DNA from: JBOGOC01 sp050747525 | GTDB taxonomy: Bacteria > Acidobacteriota > Polarisedimenticolia > JACPZX01 > DASXTC01 | NCBI GenBank assembly: GCA_050747525.1 | Contig: JBOGOC010000128.1 | Location: forward strand, 1-62,299 | Reading direction: 5' to 3' | Length of the DNA stretch: 62,299 nt | Shown: positions 43,737 through 53,181 of the stretch, in pieces | Numbering within the stretch: position 1 is the stretch's first letter | How the letters are laid out: each line of letters begins with the position of its first letter | The notes under the pieces: model-generated | Databases searched by the model: none | Told to the model about the DNA's origin: nothing | The model's input: the letters and a program-made list of their open reading frames with translations, nothing else | Translations under genes and position numbers: made by a program

Positions 43737-46589
43737 ATGCGCCTTCGAGCTCCGGCCGTCTTCCTGCTTCTGGTTCTGACCGCAGCCTCCCCGGGACGCT
43801 CCGCCGAGAAAGAGCTGCGTCCCCGCCCGCCCGGCGGCGGGAACGCACCGGCCCTCGATCCCAATGTGCCGGCGGTCCCCATCCCCCCGCGATGCCCCCA
43901 GTTCCCTCCGCTAAACCTGCCCGGGGTGCTGTGCGAGGGGTTCGACATAGATCGCAACGGTGTGTCCGGCTACCAGTGGTCACGCCTTCCGCTTGGGGCC
44001 GACCCCAACGACCCGTTGCGGGCCATCAGCGACCCCAACGACGATGTGCTTGGCTACACCATGACGGGGGGGCCCAGCCCGCTCGGAACCGCGGGGTTGA
44101 TCTGCGCCGACGACAACCTGGGATTCGTCGGGTGCCAGGCCCCCGTCGCGGAGGAGAACGACTGGCATCTGCACTCGCCGTTCGAGGGGCCCGGCGACGG
44201 CTACACCCTCCCGGGGCAGACGCCCGCGGGAGCCCCGGACGGCGGCAAGGCCCGTTCGGGTGTGCGCTCGATGCACATGGGGCGCCACCTGAGCCCGACG
44301 TCGACGTTCGGGGACACCCTCAGGCTCCGCCAGGTCTCCGCCTTCGTCCTCGACTCGCAGGGGGATCCGAACATTCCCGGGGTGGTCCCCGGCGCGGCCA
44401 GCAGGCTGGATTTCTGGCATCTCATCTCTTTTCCCGACGACGAGAATTTCGGATTCGGCTTCATCCCGCCGGGAAAGTCTTTCGGCGGCGGCCAGGTGCA
44501 AATCAGCCTCCTGGGCGTCGATGGCCGGTTCGAAAGGTGGCAGCACCTCACACCGAACCTCAACGGCTACGACTCGACCATCCAGGAGACGGTGAGCCTC
44601 TGCGGCTTCGACCCCGGCGACGATCTCATTGCTCCCGCCAACGAGACGATGTGCGACAACAGCCCTCTGTGGGCCGACCTCGGGGATGTCATCGGGACGG
44701 ACAGCACCTGCACCGTCGATACGGACAACAACGACGCCCTCCACAAGGACTGCGGTGACATCAGCGGCTGCTCCCCTGGCCCAGGTTGCACGGAGAACGG
44801 CTCGGTGGGGGCCGGAGTCTGGGCACGCTCCACCTTCAATCTGTCTGCTTATACCGGGCGTGTGGCCAGGCTGAGATGGATCGGCATGGTGGAAGGGGGC
44901 TGGTCGTTCGGGACGCAGAGATCGGTCCTCGAATCCGACGCGGGTATCTACCAGTACTTCGACCAGGACGACGGCTGGTGGATCGACGACATCATGTTGA
45001 CGGACCTGCGAGTGGCGCCGGGGCCATGCACCGCCACGGACGACGACGGAGATGGACAGGACGAATGCCAGGGGGACTGCGACGACACCAATCCTTCCGT
45101 GTACCGTGGCGCCCCCGACCTGTGCGACGGGCTCAACAACGACTGCCTCGACCCCCAATGGCCCGTGCCACATCCCGGCGAGCTCTCGGACAACGACGGC
45201 GACGGGTTCACCGAATGCTCCGGAGACTGCGACGACGCGCGCGCCGTGGTCCATCCAGGAGCGCCAGAGGTGTGCGACGGCCTCAACAACGACTGCCAGG
45301 ATCCCACGTGGCCGGAACCGCATCCCGACGATGTGGATCTCGATCTCGACGGTTTCCCGGTGTGCGCCGAATGCGACGACGCGCAGCCCGGCGTCTACCC
45401 TGGTGCCCCTCAGATCTGCGATGGACTGAACAACGACTGCGATGACCCGGCGTGGCCCGACGCCAGCTCCGAGAACCTGGACGACGACGGCGACGGCCAC
45501 CACAACTGCTCCGACTGCGCCCCCACGAACCCGGTCGTCTATCCCGGAGCGCCCGAGCTGTGCGACGGCATCCGGAACAACTGCAGCAACGGCTCGTGGA
45601 ATCCGGACCTGGAGATCGACAACGACGGAGACAGCCTCTCGGAGTGCCAGGGAGACTGCGACGACGCGAGGCCGTTCGTCTATCCGGGGGCGCCGGAGGT
45701 GTGCGACGGGCTCAACAACGACTGCAATCATCCTCAATGGCCTGTCCCGACGCCGGCCGAAGGCGACGCGGACAATGACGGCTACCGTGGGTGCGCCGGC
45801 GACTGCGACAACACCAACCCGAACGTCTACCCGGGGGCGCCCCCCGTCTGCGACGGCCTCAACAACGACTGCAACGACCCGAACTGGCCCGCGCAGCCCG
45901 ATGAGAACGATGTCGACGCCGATCATGACTCGTTCCCGGTGTGCGCCGGGGACTGCGACGACACGCGCTTCACGGTCCGTCCGGGATACCCGCAGCTCTG
46001 CGACGGCCTCAACAACGACTGCAACGACCCGAGGTGGCCCCAGGTCCCTCTCAACGAGCAGGACTTGGACGGAGATGGGTTCATCAGCTGCAACGACTGC
46101 GAGCCCCTCGACCCGACCATCTATCCCGGAGCGCCGGAGCTGTGCGATGGGATTTGGAACAACTGCTTCCTCCCGTGGATCCCCGCCTTTGAAACGACGG
46201 ATTTCGACGGCGACGGCCTCACCCCCTGCCAGGGAGACTGCCATGACCGCGACGCCTCGGCCTGGGAAGAGCCGTCACCCGTCGTCCTCGACATGGTGTT
46301 CGATGGCGGCACCGGCGTGACGACGCTCGACTGGTCGCCCCCCGCCCTGCCTGGGGGGACCTCGGTCATCTACGACGTGCTGCGCACAGGCTCGCCCTTC
46401 GACTTGGCCGCCGCGTCGTGCGACGAGTCGGATGAGGGGGACACCCTCATGGTCGAGCCGGCATCGGCTCCCGTGCCGTTCCTGACCTTCTACCTGGTGC
46501 GCGCCCAGAACGCCTGTCCCGCCGCGGCGACCGGCGGCCTGGGATACGCTTCGGACGGGGCGGGGCGGGTGGGGCCACGGTGCCCCTGA
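43737..46589 (+). CDS. Array copy 1: secreted core protein with 8 MopE-type repeats and Cys-Pro module
   Basis: 950 residues, the longest copy. ATG with GGGGGA upstream. The signal peptide is about residues 1-22. The family core spans about 46-422: LNLPGVLCEGFD, ENDWHLHSPFEGPGDGY, RSMHMGRHLS, LRQVSAFVLDSQGDPNIPG, GRVARLRWIGMVEGGWSFG. The last part resembles MAM/InhA-type beta-sandwich endings (inference). Residues about 433-844 hold eight repeats of about 45 residues (GDCDD, then YPGAPEVCDGLNNDC), the MopE-type putative metal-binding motif, plus a ninth half-repeat. The final about 105 residues form the module ending RCP. Likely extracellular; function unknown. Confidence 0.88.
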   Translation: MRLRAPAVFLLLVLTAASPGRSAEKELRPRPPGGGNAPALDPNVPAVPIPPRCPQFPPLNLPGVLCEGFDIDRNGVSGYQWSRLPLGADPNDPLRAISDPNDDVLGYTMTGGPSPLGTAGLICADDNLGFVGCQAPVAEENDWHLHSPFEGPGDGYTLPGQTPAGAPDGGKARSGVRSMHMGRHLSPTSTFGDTLRLRQVSAFVLDSQGDPNIPGVVPGAASRLDFWHLISFPDDENFGFGFIPPGKSFGGGQVQISLLGVDGRFERWQHLTPNLNGYDSTIQETVSLCGFDPGDDLIAPANETMCDNSPLWADLGDVIGTDSTCTVDTDNNDALHKDCGDISGCSPGPGCTENGSVGAGVWARSTFNLSAYTGRVARLRWIGMVEGGWSFGTQRSVLESDAGIYQYFDQDDGWWIDDIMLTDLRVAPGPCTATDDDGDGQDECQGDCDDTNPSVYRGAPDLCDGLNNDCLDPQWPVPHPGELSDNDGDGFTECSGDCDDARAVVHPGAPEVCDGLNNDCQDPTWPEPHPDDVDLDLDGFPVCAECDDAQPGVYPGAPQICDGLNNDCDDPAWPDASSENLDDDGDGHHNCSDCAPTNPVVYPGAPELCDGIRNNCSNGSWNPDLEIDNDGDSLSECQGDCDDARPFVYPGAPEVCDGLNNDCNHPQWPVPTPAEGDADNDGYRGCAGDCDNTNPNVYPGAPPVCDGLNNDCNDPNWPAQPDENDVDADHDSFPVCAGDCDDTRFTVRPGYPQLCDGLNNDCNDPRWPQVPLNEQDLDGDGFISCNDCEPLDPTIYPGAPELCDGIWNNCFLPWIPAFETTDFDGDGLTPCQGDCHDRDASAWEEPSPVVLDMVFDGGTGVTTLDWSPPALPGGTSVIYDVLRTGSPFDLAAASCDESDEGDTLMVEPASAPVPFLTFYLVRAQNACPAAATGGLGYASDGAGRVGPRCP

Positions 46590-46671
46590 GCGCGGATCGG
46601 CTGGAACCAATTCCCTCCTGAGATCAATAAGGAAAGGGGGAGCCTTCGTGGCCCTTCCGGGAGGAGCGTCC

Positions 46672-48270
46672 ATGAGCATCCGACACCTGGTATTCCTGTC
46701 CTCAATGGCATTGCTGATGGCCACGGGGGAGGCGGTCGCCGAGCCGGTCGTCCCGGGCCCCCCCATCGACCCAAGCTGCCCCGAGTTCCCGCCGCTCAAC
46801 CTGCCGGGCGTGCTGTGCGAGGGGTTCGACACCGACCGCAACGGCGTGCCGGGCTTTCAGTTGTCGCGCTTCCCTGTCGGAGCCGACCCCGACGATCCGT
46901 TGCGCGCGATCGGAGACCCGGATGACGACGTCTTCGGGTACACGATGTCGGGGGGGCCCAGCCCCCTCGGTGCCGCGGGCGTCATCTGCGCCGATGACAA
47001 TCTGGGCTTCATCGGGTGCCAGGCGCCGGTCGCGGAGGAAAACGACTGGCACCTGCATTCACCCCTCGAGGGTCCCGGGGAAGGCTACGACGCGGCGGGC
47101 TTCGGCCCCGCCATCGGCTCGCCCGATGGCGGCAAGGCTCGCTCCGGCCTCCGCTCCATGCACATGGGCCGGCACCTCGATCCCGCCACGACGCTCTCGG
47201 ACACGATCCGGCTGCGCCAGGTCTCCGCGTTCGTGCTCGACTCGCAGGGAGATCCGGACATCCCGGGGCTGCTGCTCGGCCCCTCCAGCACGCTCGAGTT
47301 CTGGCAGATCATGAGGATGCCCGACGGCAGCCACCCGTGCGGCTTTGCAGGCTGCATTCCGGCGTTCGGCGGGGGACAGGTGCACGTGAGCCTGCTCGGA
47401 GATGCCGGCACGTTCGAACGTTGGCAGAGGCTCACCCCGAGCTTCAACGGGTACGATTCGACGATCGAGCGGACCATCAGCCTCTGTGCGTTCGATCCCG
47501 GCGACGATCAGCTCGCGCCAGGCGACGAGACGATGTGCGATACGAGCCCGGTGTTCAACGAAAAGGGCGACGTCTTCGGCACCGATCCGACCTGCGTCTC
47601 GGACACGGACGGCAACGATCCGGCGCACGGGGACTGCGGCAGGATCTCGTGCACGCCCGGCCAGGGCTGCACGGAGACCGGCTCGCTCGGCGACGGAGTC
47701 TGGTCGCGCAGCGCATTCGACCTTTCGCCTTTCGGAGGGCGGGTGGCGCGACTTCGCTGGATCGGGATGATGGAGGGAGGCTGGTCGTTCGGGACGTATC
47801 GATCGGCTCTGGAACCCGACCCGGGTTCCGATGCCTACCAGTATTACGAGGCCGACGACGGCTGGTGGATCGACGACATCATGGTGACCGACCTGCGCCA
47901 GCCGGCCCCGGCCTGCGCCGACGACGATGGCGACGGCTTCACGGACTGTGACGGCGACTGCGCCGACGACGATGCCGCGGTGAACCCCGGCGAGCCGGAG
48001 CTCCCCGGTGACCTCCGGGACGAGAACTGCGACGGAGAGATCTCCTGCGACCCATTCGGTCCCTGGAAGAACCGCGGACAATTCGTGCGCTGCGTGTCGC
48101 AGGCTTGCGAGAGCCTCGTGGCCGGCGGGTTCGTCACGCAGGAGCAGTGCGAGCAGATCGTCTCGAGAGCGGGACGGCTCCGGTTCGTCGAGCCATCCCC
48201 GGAGCCCGCGGCTTCGCCGCAGGAGAATCCTGGAACTCCGCCTATGGAGCTCCTTCCCGAGCCGAGGTGA
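46672..48270 (+). CDS. Array copy 2: secreted core protein with short Cys-containing tail
   Basis: 532 residues from the ATG at 46672, with GGAGGAG five bases upstream; the GTG at 46648 is less likely. The signal peptide is RHLVFLSSMALLMATGEAVA. The core (about 35-405) matches copy 1. Instead of MopE arrays it has a single degenerate unit (DGDGFTDCDGDCADDDAAV, then GDLRDENCDGE). A tail of about 100 residues follows, with DPFGPWKNRGQFVRCVSQAC and EQCEQIVSRA, ending in a Pro/Glu-rich stretch (LPEPR). The Cys-Pro module is absent. It represents the second architecture of the family. Confidence 0.87.
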   Translation: MSIRHLVFLSSMALLMATGEAVAEPVVPGPPIDPSCPEFPPLNLPGVLCEGFDTDRNGVPGFQLSRFPVGADPDDPLRAIGDPDDDVFGYTMSGGPSPLGAAGVICADDNLGFIGCQAPVAEENDWHLHSPLEGPGEGYDAAGFGPAIGSPDGGKARSGLRSMHMGRHLDPATTLSDTIRLRQVSAFVLDSQGDPDIPGLLLGPSSTLEFWQIMRMPDGSHPCGFAGCIPAFGGGQVHVSLLGDAGTFERWQRLTPSFNGYDSTIERTISLCAFDPGDDQLAPGDETMCDTSPVFNEKGDVFGTDPTCVSDTDGNDPAHGDCGRISCTPGQGCTETGSLGDGVWSRSAFDLSPFGGRVARLRWIGMMEGGWSFGTYRSALEPDPGSDAYQYYEADDGWWIDDIMVTDLRQPAPACADDDGDGFTDCDGDCADDDAAVNPGEPELPGDLRDENCDGEISCDPFGPWKNRGQFVRCVSQACESLVAGGFVTQEQCEQIVSRAGRLRFVEPSPEPAASPQENPGTPPMELLPEPR

Positions 48271-48396
48271 GGCATCCCGTCCCTGGAAAAAACCGATGCG
48301 CGCGGGAACTGGATCTATTCCAGGTTCAATGTATAGAAAGGGAAGACTCCATCGAAGGACGATGATGCCGCGGCTTTGATAGGGGGAGGAGAGGCC

Positions 48397-50001
48397 ATGA
48401 GCGTCCGGCACGTGGTGTTCCTGTCCGCTCTTGTTCTGGTGACCGGCTTTGGGGAGGCTCCTGCCGACCCTCCCGGCCCCCCCATCGCGCCAAGCTGCCC
48501 CGAATTCCCACCGCTCAACCTGCCGGGCGTGCTGTGCGAGGGGTTCGACACCGACCGCAACGGCGTGCCGGGCTTTCAGTGGTCGCGCCTCCCTCTTGGG
48601 GCCCACCCCGACGATCCCCTGCGCGCCGTGGGAGATCCCGATGATGATGTTCTGGGATACACGATGGCGGGAGGCCCCAGCCCGCTGGGGACTGCCGGGG
48701 TGACCTGCAGCGACGACAACCTGGGGTTCTCGGGCTGCCAGGCTCCGATGGCCAAGGAGAACGACTGGCACCTGCACTCACCGTTCGAGGGGCCCGGAGC
48801 AGGTTACGAGGACCCTCATCCCGTATACCCGGCTTATTTCCGGCCCGACGTCGGGCAGGCTGATGGAGGGAAGGCCCGGTCGGGCCTCCGATCCATGCAC
48901 ATGGGACGGCACCTGAGAGCCGGCAGCACATTGGAGGACACCCTCAGCCTTCGCCAGGTCTCGGCCTTCGTGCTGGACTCGCAGGGCGATCCGGAGATCC
49001 CCGGGCTCATTCCGGGCCCGGACAGCACGCTGGAGTTCTGGCACATCATCTCCGTTCCGGACGACCAGAACTTCGGCAATGACTTCATCCCGCCGGGCAC
49101 GACCTTCGCGGGCGGCCAGCTCCAGATCAGCCTGCTCGGGGCAGGCGGCCGGTTCGAGCGCTGGCAGCGCCTCACGCCCAACTTCAACGGCTACGACTCG
49201 ACCATCCAGGAAACAATCTCCCTCTGTGGCTTCGATCCCGGTGATGATGCCCTTCCTCCCGGTGACGCGACGATGTGCGACAGCAGCCCTCTCTACAGCG
49301 ACAAGGGGAGCGTCCTTCGAAGCTTCGCGGCCTGCACCGTGGACCCCGACGTGGAGCCGCCGCTCGAGAATTGCGGCAGCATCACCTGTGCGCCAGGCCC
49401 CGGCTGCACGGAGACCGGTTCCCTCGGCACGGGCGTGTGGACACGATCGGCGTTCGACCTTTCCCCCTTTTCCGGACGCATCGCTCGGCTCCGCTGGATC
49501 GGCATGGTGGAGGGCGGGTGGTCCTTCTCCTTTGATCGATCCGCTCTGGAGACGTCCTCCATTTCCTATCAGTACTACGAAGGGGACGATGGCTGGTGGG
49601 TGGACGATATCGTGGTGACCGATTTGCGCCAGCCGGCTCCTGCCTGCGCCGACGGCGATGGTGACGGCTTCACGGACTGCGACGGAGACTGCGCCGACGA
49701 CGATGCCGCGGTGAACCCCGGCGAGCCTGAGCTCCCCGGCGATCGCCGGGACGAGAACTGCGATGGGGAGCTGTCGTGCGATCCGTTCGCGCCCTGGAAG
49801 AACCGCGGACAGCTCGTGCACTGCGTGTCCCAGGCTTGCGAGAGCCTCGTGGACGGCGGCCTCGTCACCGCGGCGGAGTGCGAGCAGATCGTCTCCAGGG
49901 CCGCGCGGATCCGCTTCGTCGCGCCGCCGCCGGAGCCGTCGAAGTCGCCAGAGGAGAACCCCGGGCCCGTGCCTTCTGACCCGCTCCCCGAGCCGTGGTG
50001 A
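48397..50001 (+). CDS. Array copy 3: secreted core protein with short Cys-containing tail
   Basis: 534 residues from the ATG at 48397 with GGGGGAGGAGAGG upstream. The signal peptide is RHVVFLSALVLVTGFGEAPA. Core and tail are as in copy 2. A small insertion (EDPHPVYPAYFRPDVGQ) lies in the loop after HSPFEGPGAGY, and DDGWW is followed by VDDI instead of IDDI. The tail ends DPLPEPW. The upstream 126-base gap is the largest in the array and has a TATAGA at 48346-48351, so this copy could begin a transcription unit. Confidence 0.87.
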   Translation: MSVRHVVFLSALVLVTGFGEAPADPPGPPIAPSCPEFPPLNLPGVLCEGFDTDRNGVPGFQWSRLPLGAHPDDPLRAVGDPDDDVLGYTMAGGPSPLGTAGVTCSDDNLGFSGCQAPMAKENDWHLHSPFEGPGAGYEDPHPVYPAYFRPDVGQADGGKARSGLRSMHMGRHLRAGSTLEDTLSLRQVSAFVLDSQGDPEIPGLIPGPDSTLEFWHIISVPDDQNFGNDFIPPGTTFAGGQLQISLLGAGGRFERWQRLTPNFNGYDSTIQETISLCGFDPGDDALPPGDATMCDSSPLYSDKGSVLRSFAACTVDPDVEPPLENCGSITCAPGPGCTETGSLGTGVWTRSAFDLSPFSGRIARLRWIGMVEGGWSFSFDRSALETSSISYQYYEGDDGWWVDDIVVTDLRQPAPACADGDGDGFTDCDGDCADDDAAVNPGEPELPGDRRDENCDGELSCDPFAPWKNRGQLVHCVSQACESLVDGGLVTAAECEQIVSRAARIRFVAPPPEPSKSPEENPGPVPSDPLPEPW

Positions 50002-50003
50002 TC

Positions 50004-51560
50004 ATGCGAGCTCTGCTCATGGCTATCAGTCTCGCTCTTCCGGCAGCCGCGCCCCCCATCGCCCCGAGCTGCCCCGAGTTCCCGCCTCTCAACCTGCCGG
50101 GCGTGCTCTGCGAAGGGTTCGACACCGATCGCAATGGCATTCCGGGCTTCCAGTGGTCGCGCCTGCCGCTCGGGCCCGACCTCGCCGATCCCCTGCGCGC
50201 CCTCGGCGATCCCGATGACGACGTGCTGGGGTACACGATATCGGGGGTCACCAGTCCGCTGGGCACCGCCGGGGTGATCTGCAGCGACGACAATCTGGGG
50301 TATGTGGGGTGCCAGGCCCCCGTGGCCGAGGAGAACGACTGGCACCTGCACTCGCCGTTCGAGGGGCCCGGGGAGGGTTATACGGTTCCGGGTCGGCCCG
50401 ATCTGGGGCAGACCGAGGGGGGCAAAGCCCATGGCGGCTTCCGGTCCATGCACATGGGCCGGCACCTGCAGCCCCTGAATCTGTACGACACGCTGAGACT
50501 GCGCCAGGTCTCCGCCTTCGTCCTCGATTCCCATGGCGATCCCGACGTCCCCGGGCTGGCCATAGGCCCTGCCAGCACGATGTCGTTCTGGCACATCATC
50601 TCCGTCCCCGACGACGAGAACTTCGGCAACGGCTTCCTCCCTCAAGGCACCACTTTCGCAGGGGGACAGGTGCAGGTCAGCCTGCTGGGAGACGATGGCC
50701 TCTTCGAGCGATGGCAGCCCGTCACGCCCACCTTCAACGGGTATGACTCGAGGATCCAGGAGACGGTCTCCCTGTGCGGCTTCGATCCCGGAGACGACGC
50801 GCTCGCTCCCGCCGACGAGACGATGTGCGACAACAGTCCCATGTACGCCGACAAGGGGGATGTCTTCGGATCCGACGTGACCTGTCTCACGGACACCGAC
50901 TTCAACGACACCAGGCACAAGGACTGCGGCGATATTTCCTGCACGCCGGGACCGGGGTGCACGGAGAACGGATCCCTGGGGCCGGGTGTGTGGACACGCT
51001 CGGAGTTCGACCTGTCCGCGTTCGCCGGGCGGGTGGCCAGGCTGCGATGGATCGGGATGGTCGAGGGAGGATGGTCATTCGCGACCTACCGTTCCGCGAT
51101 GGAGCCTGACCCGGGATTAGGGACCACCTATCCCTACTTCCTCGATTCGGAGGATGGCTGGTGGATCGACGACATCGTGGTGACCGACCTGCGCCAGTCG
51201 CCATGCGCAGATGAGGACGGGGACGGCTTCACCGGCTGCGACGGAGACTGCGACGACGGCAGCGCGCTGGTGAGCCCCGACGCCGCCGAGCTTCCCGGGG
51301 ACCACAGGGACGAGAACTGCGACGGGGAGCTGTCGTGCGATCCGTTCGCTTCCTGGAAGAACCGCGGACAGTTCGTGCACTGCGTGTCCCAGGCTTGCGA
51401 GAGCCTCGTGGACGGCGGTTTCGTCACCGCGGAGGAGTGCGAGCAGATCGTCTCCAGGGCCGCGCGGATCCGCTTCGTCGCGCCGCCGCCGGAGCCGTCG
51501 ACGACGCCACAAGAGAACCCCGGGCCGGTGCCTTCGGACCCGCTCCCCGAGCCGTGGTGA
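50004..51560 (+). CDS. Array copy 4: secreted core protein with short Cys-containing tail
   Basis: 518 residues from the ATG at 50004, two bases after the previous stop; GTGs at 49995 and 49998 are alternatives. The signal peptide is short (RALLMAISLALPAAA). Core about 18-395; the tail has SWKNRGQFVHCVSQAC and CEQIVSRAARIRF and ends PLPEPW. It lacks its own clear ribosome site, so translation is likely coupled to copy 3. Its boundaries repeat almost base for base at the junction with copy 5. Confidence 0.87.
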   Translation: MRALLMAISLALPAAAPPIAPSCPEFPPLNLPGVLCEGFDTDRNGIPGFQWSRLPLGPDLADPLRALGDPDDDVLGYTISGVTSPLGTAGVICSDDNLGYVGCQAPVAEENDWHLHSPFEGPGEGYTVPGRPDLGQTEGGKAHGGFRSMHMGRHLQPLNLYDTLRLRQVSAFVLDSHGDPDVPGLAIGPASTMSFWHIISVPDDENFGNGFLPQGTTFAGGQVQVSLLGDDGLFERWQPVTPTFNGYDSRIQETVSLCGFDPGDDALAPADETMCDNSPMYADKGDVFGSDVTCLTDTDFNDTRHKDCGDISCTPGPGCTENGSLGPGVWTRSEFDLSAFAGRVARLRWIGMVEGGWSFATYRSAMEPDPGLGTTYPYFLDSEDGWWIDDIVVTDLRQSPCADEDGDGFTGCDGDCDDGSALVSPDAAELPGDHRDENCDGELSCDPFASWKNRGQFVHCVSQACESLVDGGFVTAEECEQIVSRAARIRFVAPPPEPSTTPQENPGPVPSDPLPEPW

Positions 51561-51564
51561 TCAC

Positions 51565-53121
51565 ATGCGAGCTCTGCTCCTTGTCATCAGTCTCGCTCTT
51601 CCGGCAGCCTCGCCTCCAATCGCCCCCAGCTGCCCCGAGTTCCCGCCTCTCAACCTGCCGGGCGTGCTGTGCGAGGGTTTCGACACCGACCGCAACGGGG
51701 TCCCGGGCTTTCAGTGGTCACGACTTCCGCTCGGGCCCGACCCCGCCGACCCGCTGCGCGCCCTCGCCGACCCCGATGACGACGTGCTCGGCTACACGAT
51801 ATCGGGGGTCGCCAGTCCGCTGGGCACCGCCGGGGTGATCTGCAGCGACGACAATCTGGGGTATGTGGGGTGCCAGGCCCCCGTGGCCGAGGAGAACGAC
51901 TGGCACCTGCACTCGCCGTTCGAGGGCCCGGGCGATGGGTACACGGTGCCTGGCCAGCCAGAGGCGGGCGCTCCCGATGGCGGCAAGGCGCATTCCGGCA
52001 TGCGCTCCATGCACATGGGCCGGCACCTTCGGCCATCCACGACCCTGTACGACACGCTGAGGCTGCGGCAGGTTTCGGCCTTCGTGCTGGATTCGCAGGG
52101 AGACCCCGAGGTGCCGGGCCTGGTGATCGGTCCGGAGAGCACGATGTCGTTCTGGCACATCATCTCCGTCCCCGATGACGAGGGCTTCGGCAGCGGGTTC
52201 ATCCCTCAAGGCAGGACCTTCGCGGGAGGGCAGGTGCAGGTCAGCCTGCTGGGGGCTGACGGCCTGTTCGAGCGCTGGCAGCCTCTCACCCCCAACTTCA
52301 ATGGGTATGACTCGAGGATCCAGGAGACGGTCTCCCTGTGCGGCTTCGATCCCGGGGACGACGCGCTCGCCCCGGCCGACGAGACGATGTGCGACAACAG
52401 CCCCATGTACACCGACAAGGGGGATGTCCTCGGGTCGGACACCACTTGCGTGACCGACACGGACAACAACGACTCCATACACAAGGACTGCGGCGACATC
52501 ACCTGCACCCCCGGACCGGGCTGCACGGAGAACGGCGCCCTGGGCACGGGCGTCTGGACACGCTCGGCTTTCGATCTGTCCCCCTTCGCCGCGCGCGTGG
52601 CCCGTCTGCGATGGATCGGGATGGTCGAGGGAGGCTGGTCCTTCGGAACCCAGCGCTCCGCCATGGAGCCCCAGGGCTTCGCGTATCCGTATATCCTCGA
52701 CGCCGAGGACGGCTGGTGGATCGACGACATCGTGGTGACCGATCTTCGCCATTCGCCCTGCGCGGACGAAGACGGGGACGGCTTCACCGACTGCGACGGT
52801 GACTGCGACGACGGCAGCCCGTTGGTGAACCCCGACGCATCGGAGCTTCCGGGCGACATCCGGGACGAGAACTGCGACGGCGAGCTGTCGTGCGATCCGT
52901 TCGCTCCCTGGAAGAACCGCGGACTGTTCGTGCACTGCGTCTCACAGGCGTGCGAGACGCTGGTGGACAGCGGCCAGGTCTCCGCTGCTGAGTGCGAGCA
53001 GATCGTCTCGAGGGCGGCAAGGTCACGCTTCGTCGCGCCGCCCACCGAAGAACCGGCGACCTCCCCGCAGGAGAATCCCCCCGGGCCCGTGCCATCGGAG
53101 CCGCTGCCCGAACCCTGGTGA
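51565..53121 (+). CDS. Array copy 5: secreted core protein with short Cys-containing tail
   Basis: 518 residues, the same length as copy 4 and its closest relative. The signal peptide RALLLVISLALPAAS differs from that of copy 4 by few residues. The core and tail order are identical, ending EPLPEPW. It starts 4 bases after the stop of copy 4. The near-identical start regions and ends of copies 3, 4 and 5 point to recent duplication or gene conversion. Confidence 0.88.
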   Translation: MRALLLVISLALPAASPPIAPSCPEFPPLNLPGVLCEGFDTDRNGVPGFQWSRLPLGPDPADPLRALADPDDDVLGYTISGVASPLGTAGVICSDDNLGYVGCQAPVAEENDWHLHSPFEGPGDGYTVPGQPEAGAPDGGKAHSGMRSMHMGRHLRPSTTLYDTLRLRQVSAFVLDSQGDPEVPGLVIGPESTMSFWHIISVPDDEGFGSGFIPQGRTFAGGQVQVSLLGADGLFERWQPLTPNFNGYDSRIQETVSLCGFDPGDDALAPADETMCDNSPMYTDKGDVLGSDTTCVTDTDNNDSIHKDCGDITCTPGPGCTENGALGTGVWTRSAFDLSPFAARVARLRWIGMVEGGWSFGTQRSAMEPQGFAYPYILDAEDGWWIDDIVVTDLRHSPCADEDGDGFTDCDGDCDDGSPLVNPDASELPGDIRDENCDGELSCDPFAPWKNRGLFVHCVSQACETLVDSGQVSAAECEQIVSRAARSRFVAPPTEEPATSPQENPPGPVPSEPLPEPW

Positions 53122-53181
53122 AAATCAGGCTCCACAGGTCACGAACGGGTGTAACATGGGCCATTCCCAGGCGGTGCGACG

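Noticed and set aside
43980..46244. Long open frame of 754 codons antisense to array copy 1
   Set aside because: High GC and the repeating Asp/Asn/Cys codons keep the opposite strand free of stops. The product is a Val/Arg/Gly-rich sequence with no signal peptide or motif, while the forward frame has clear family features.
45034..46270. CRISPR-like periodic repeats
   Set aside because: The roughly 135-base periodicity is in frame, diverged at DNA level and codes for MopE-type protein repeats; there are no identical direct repeats with unique spacers.
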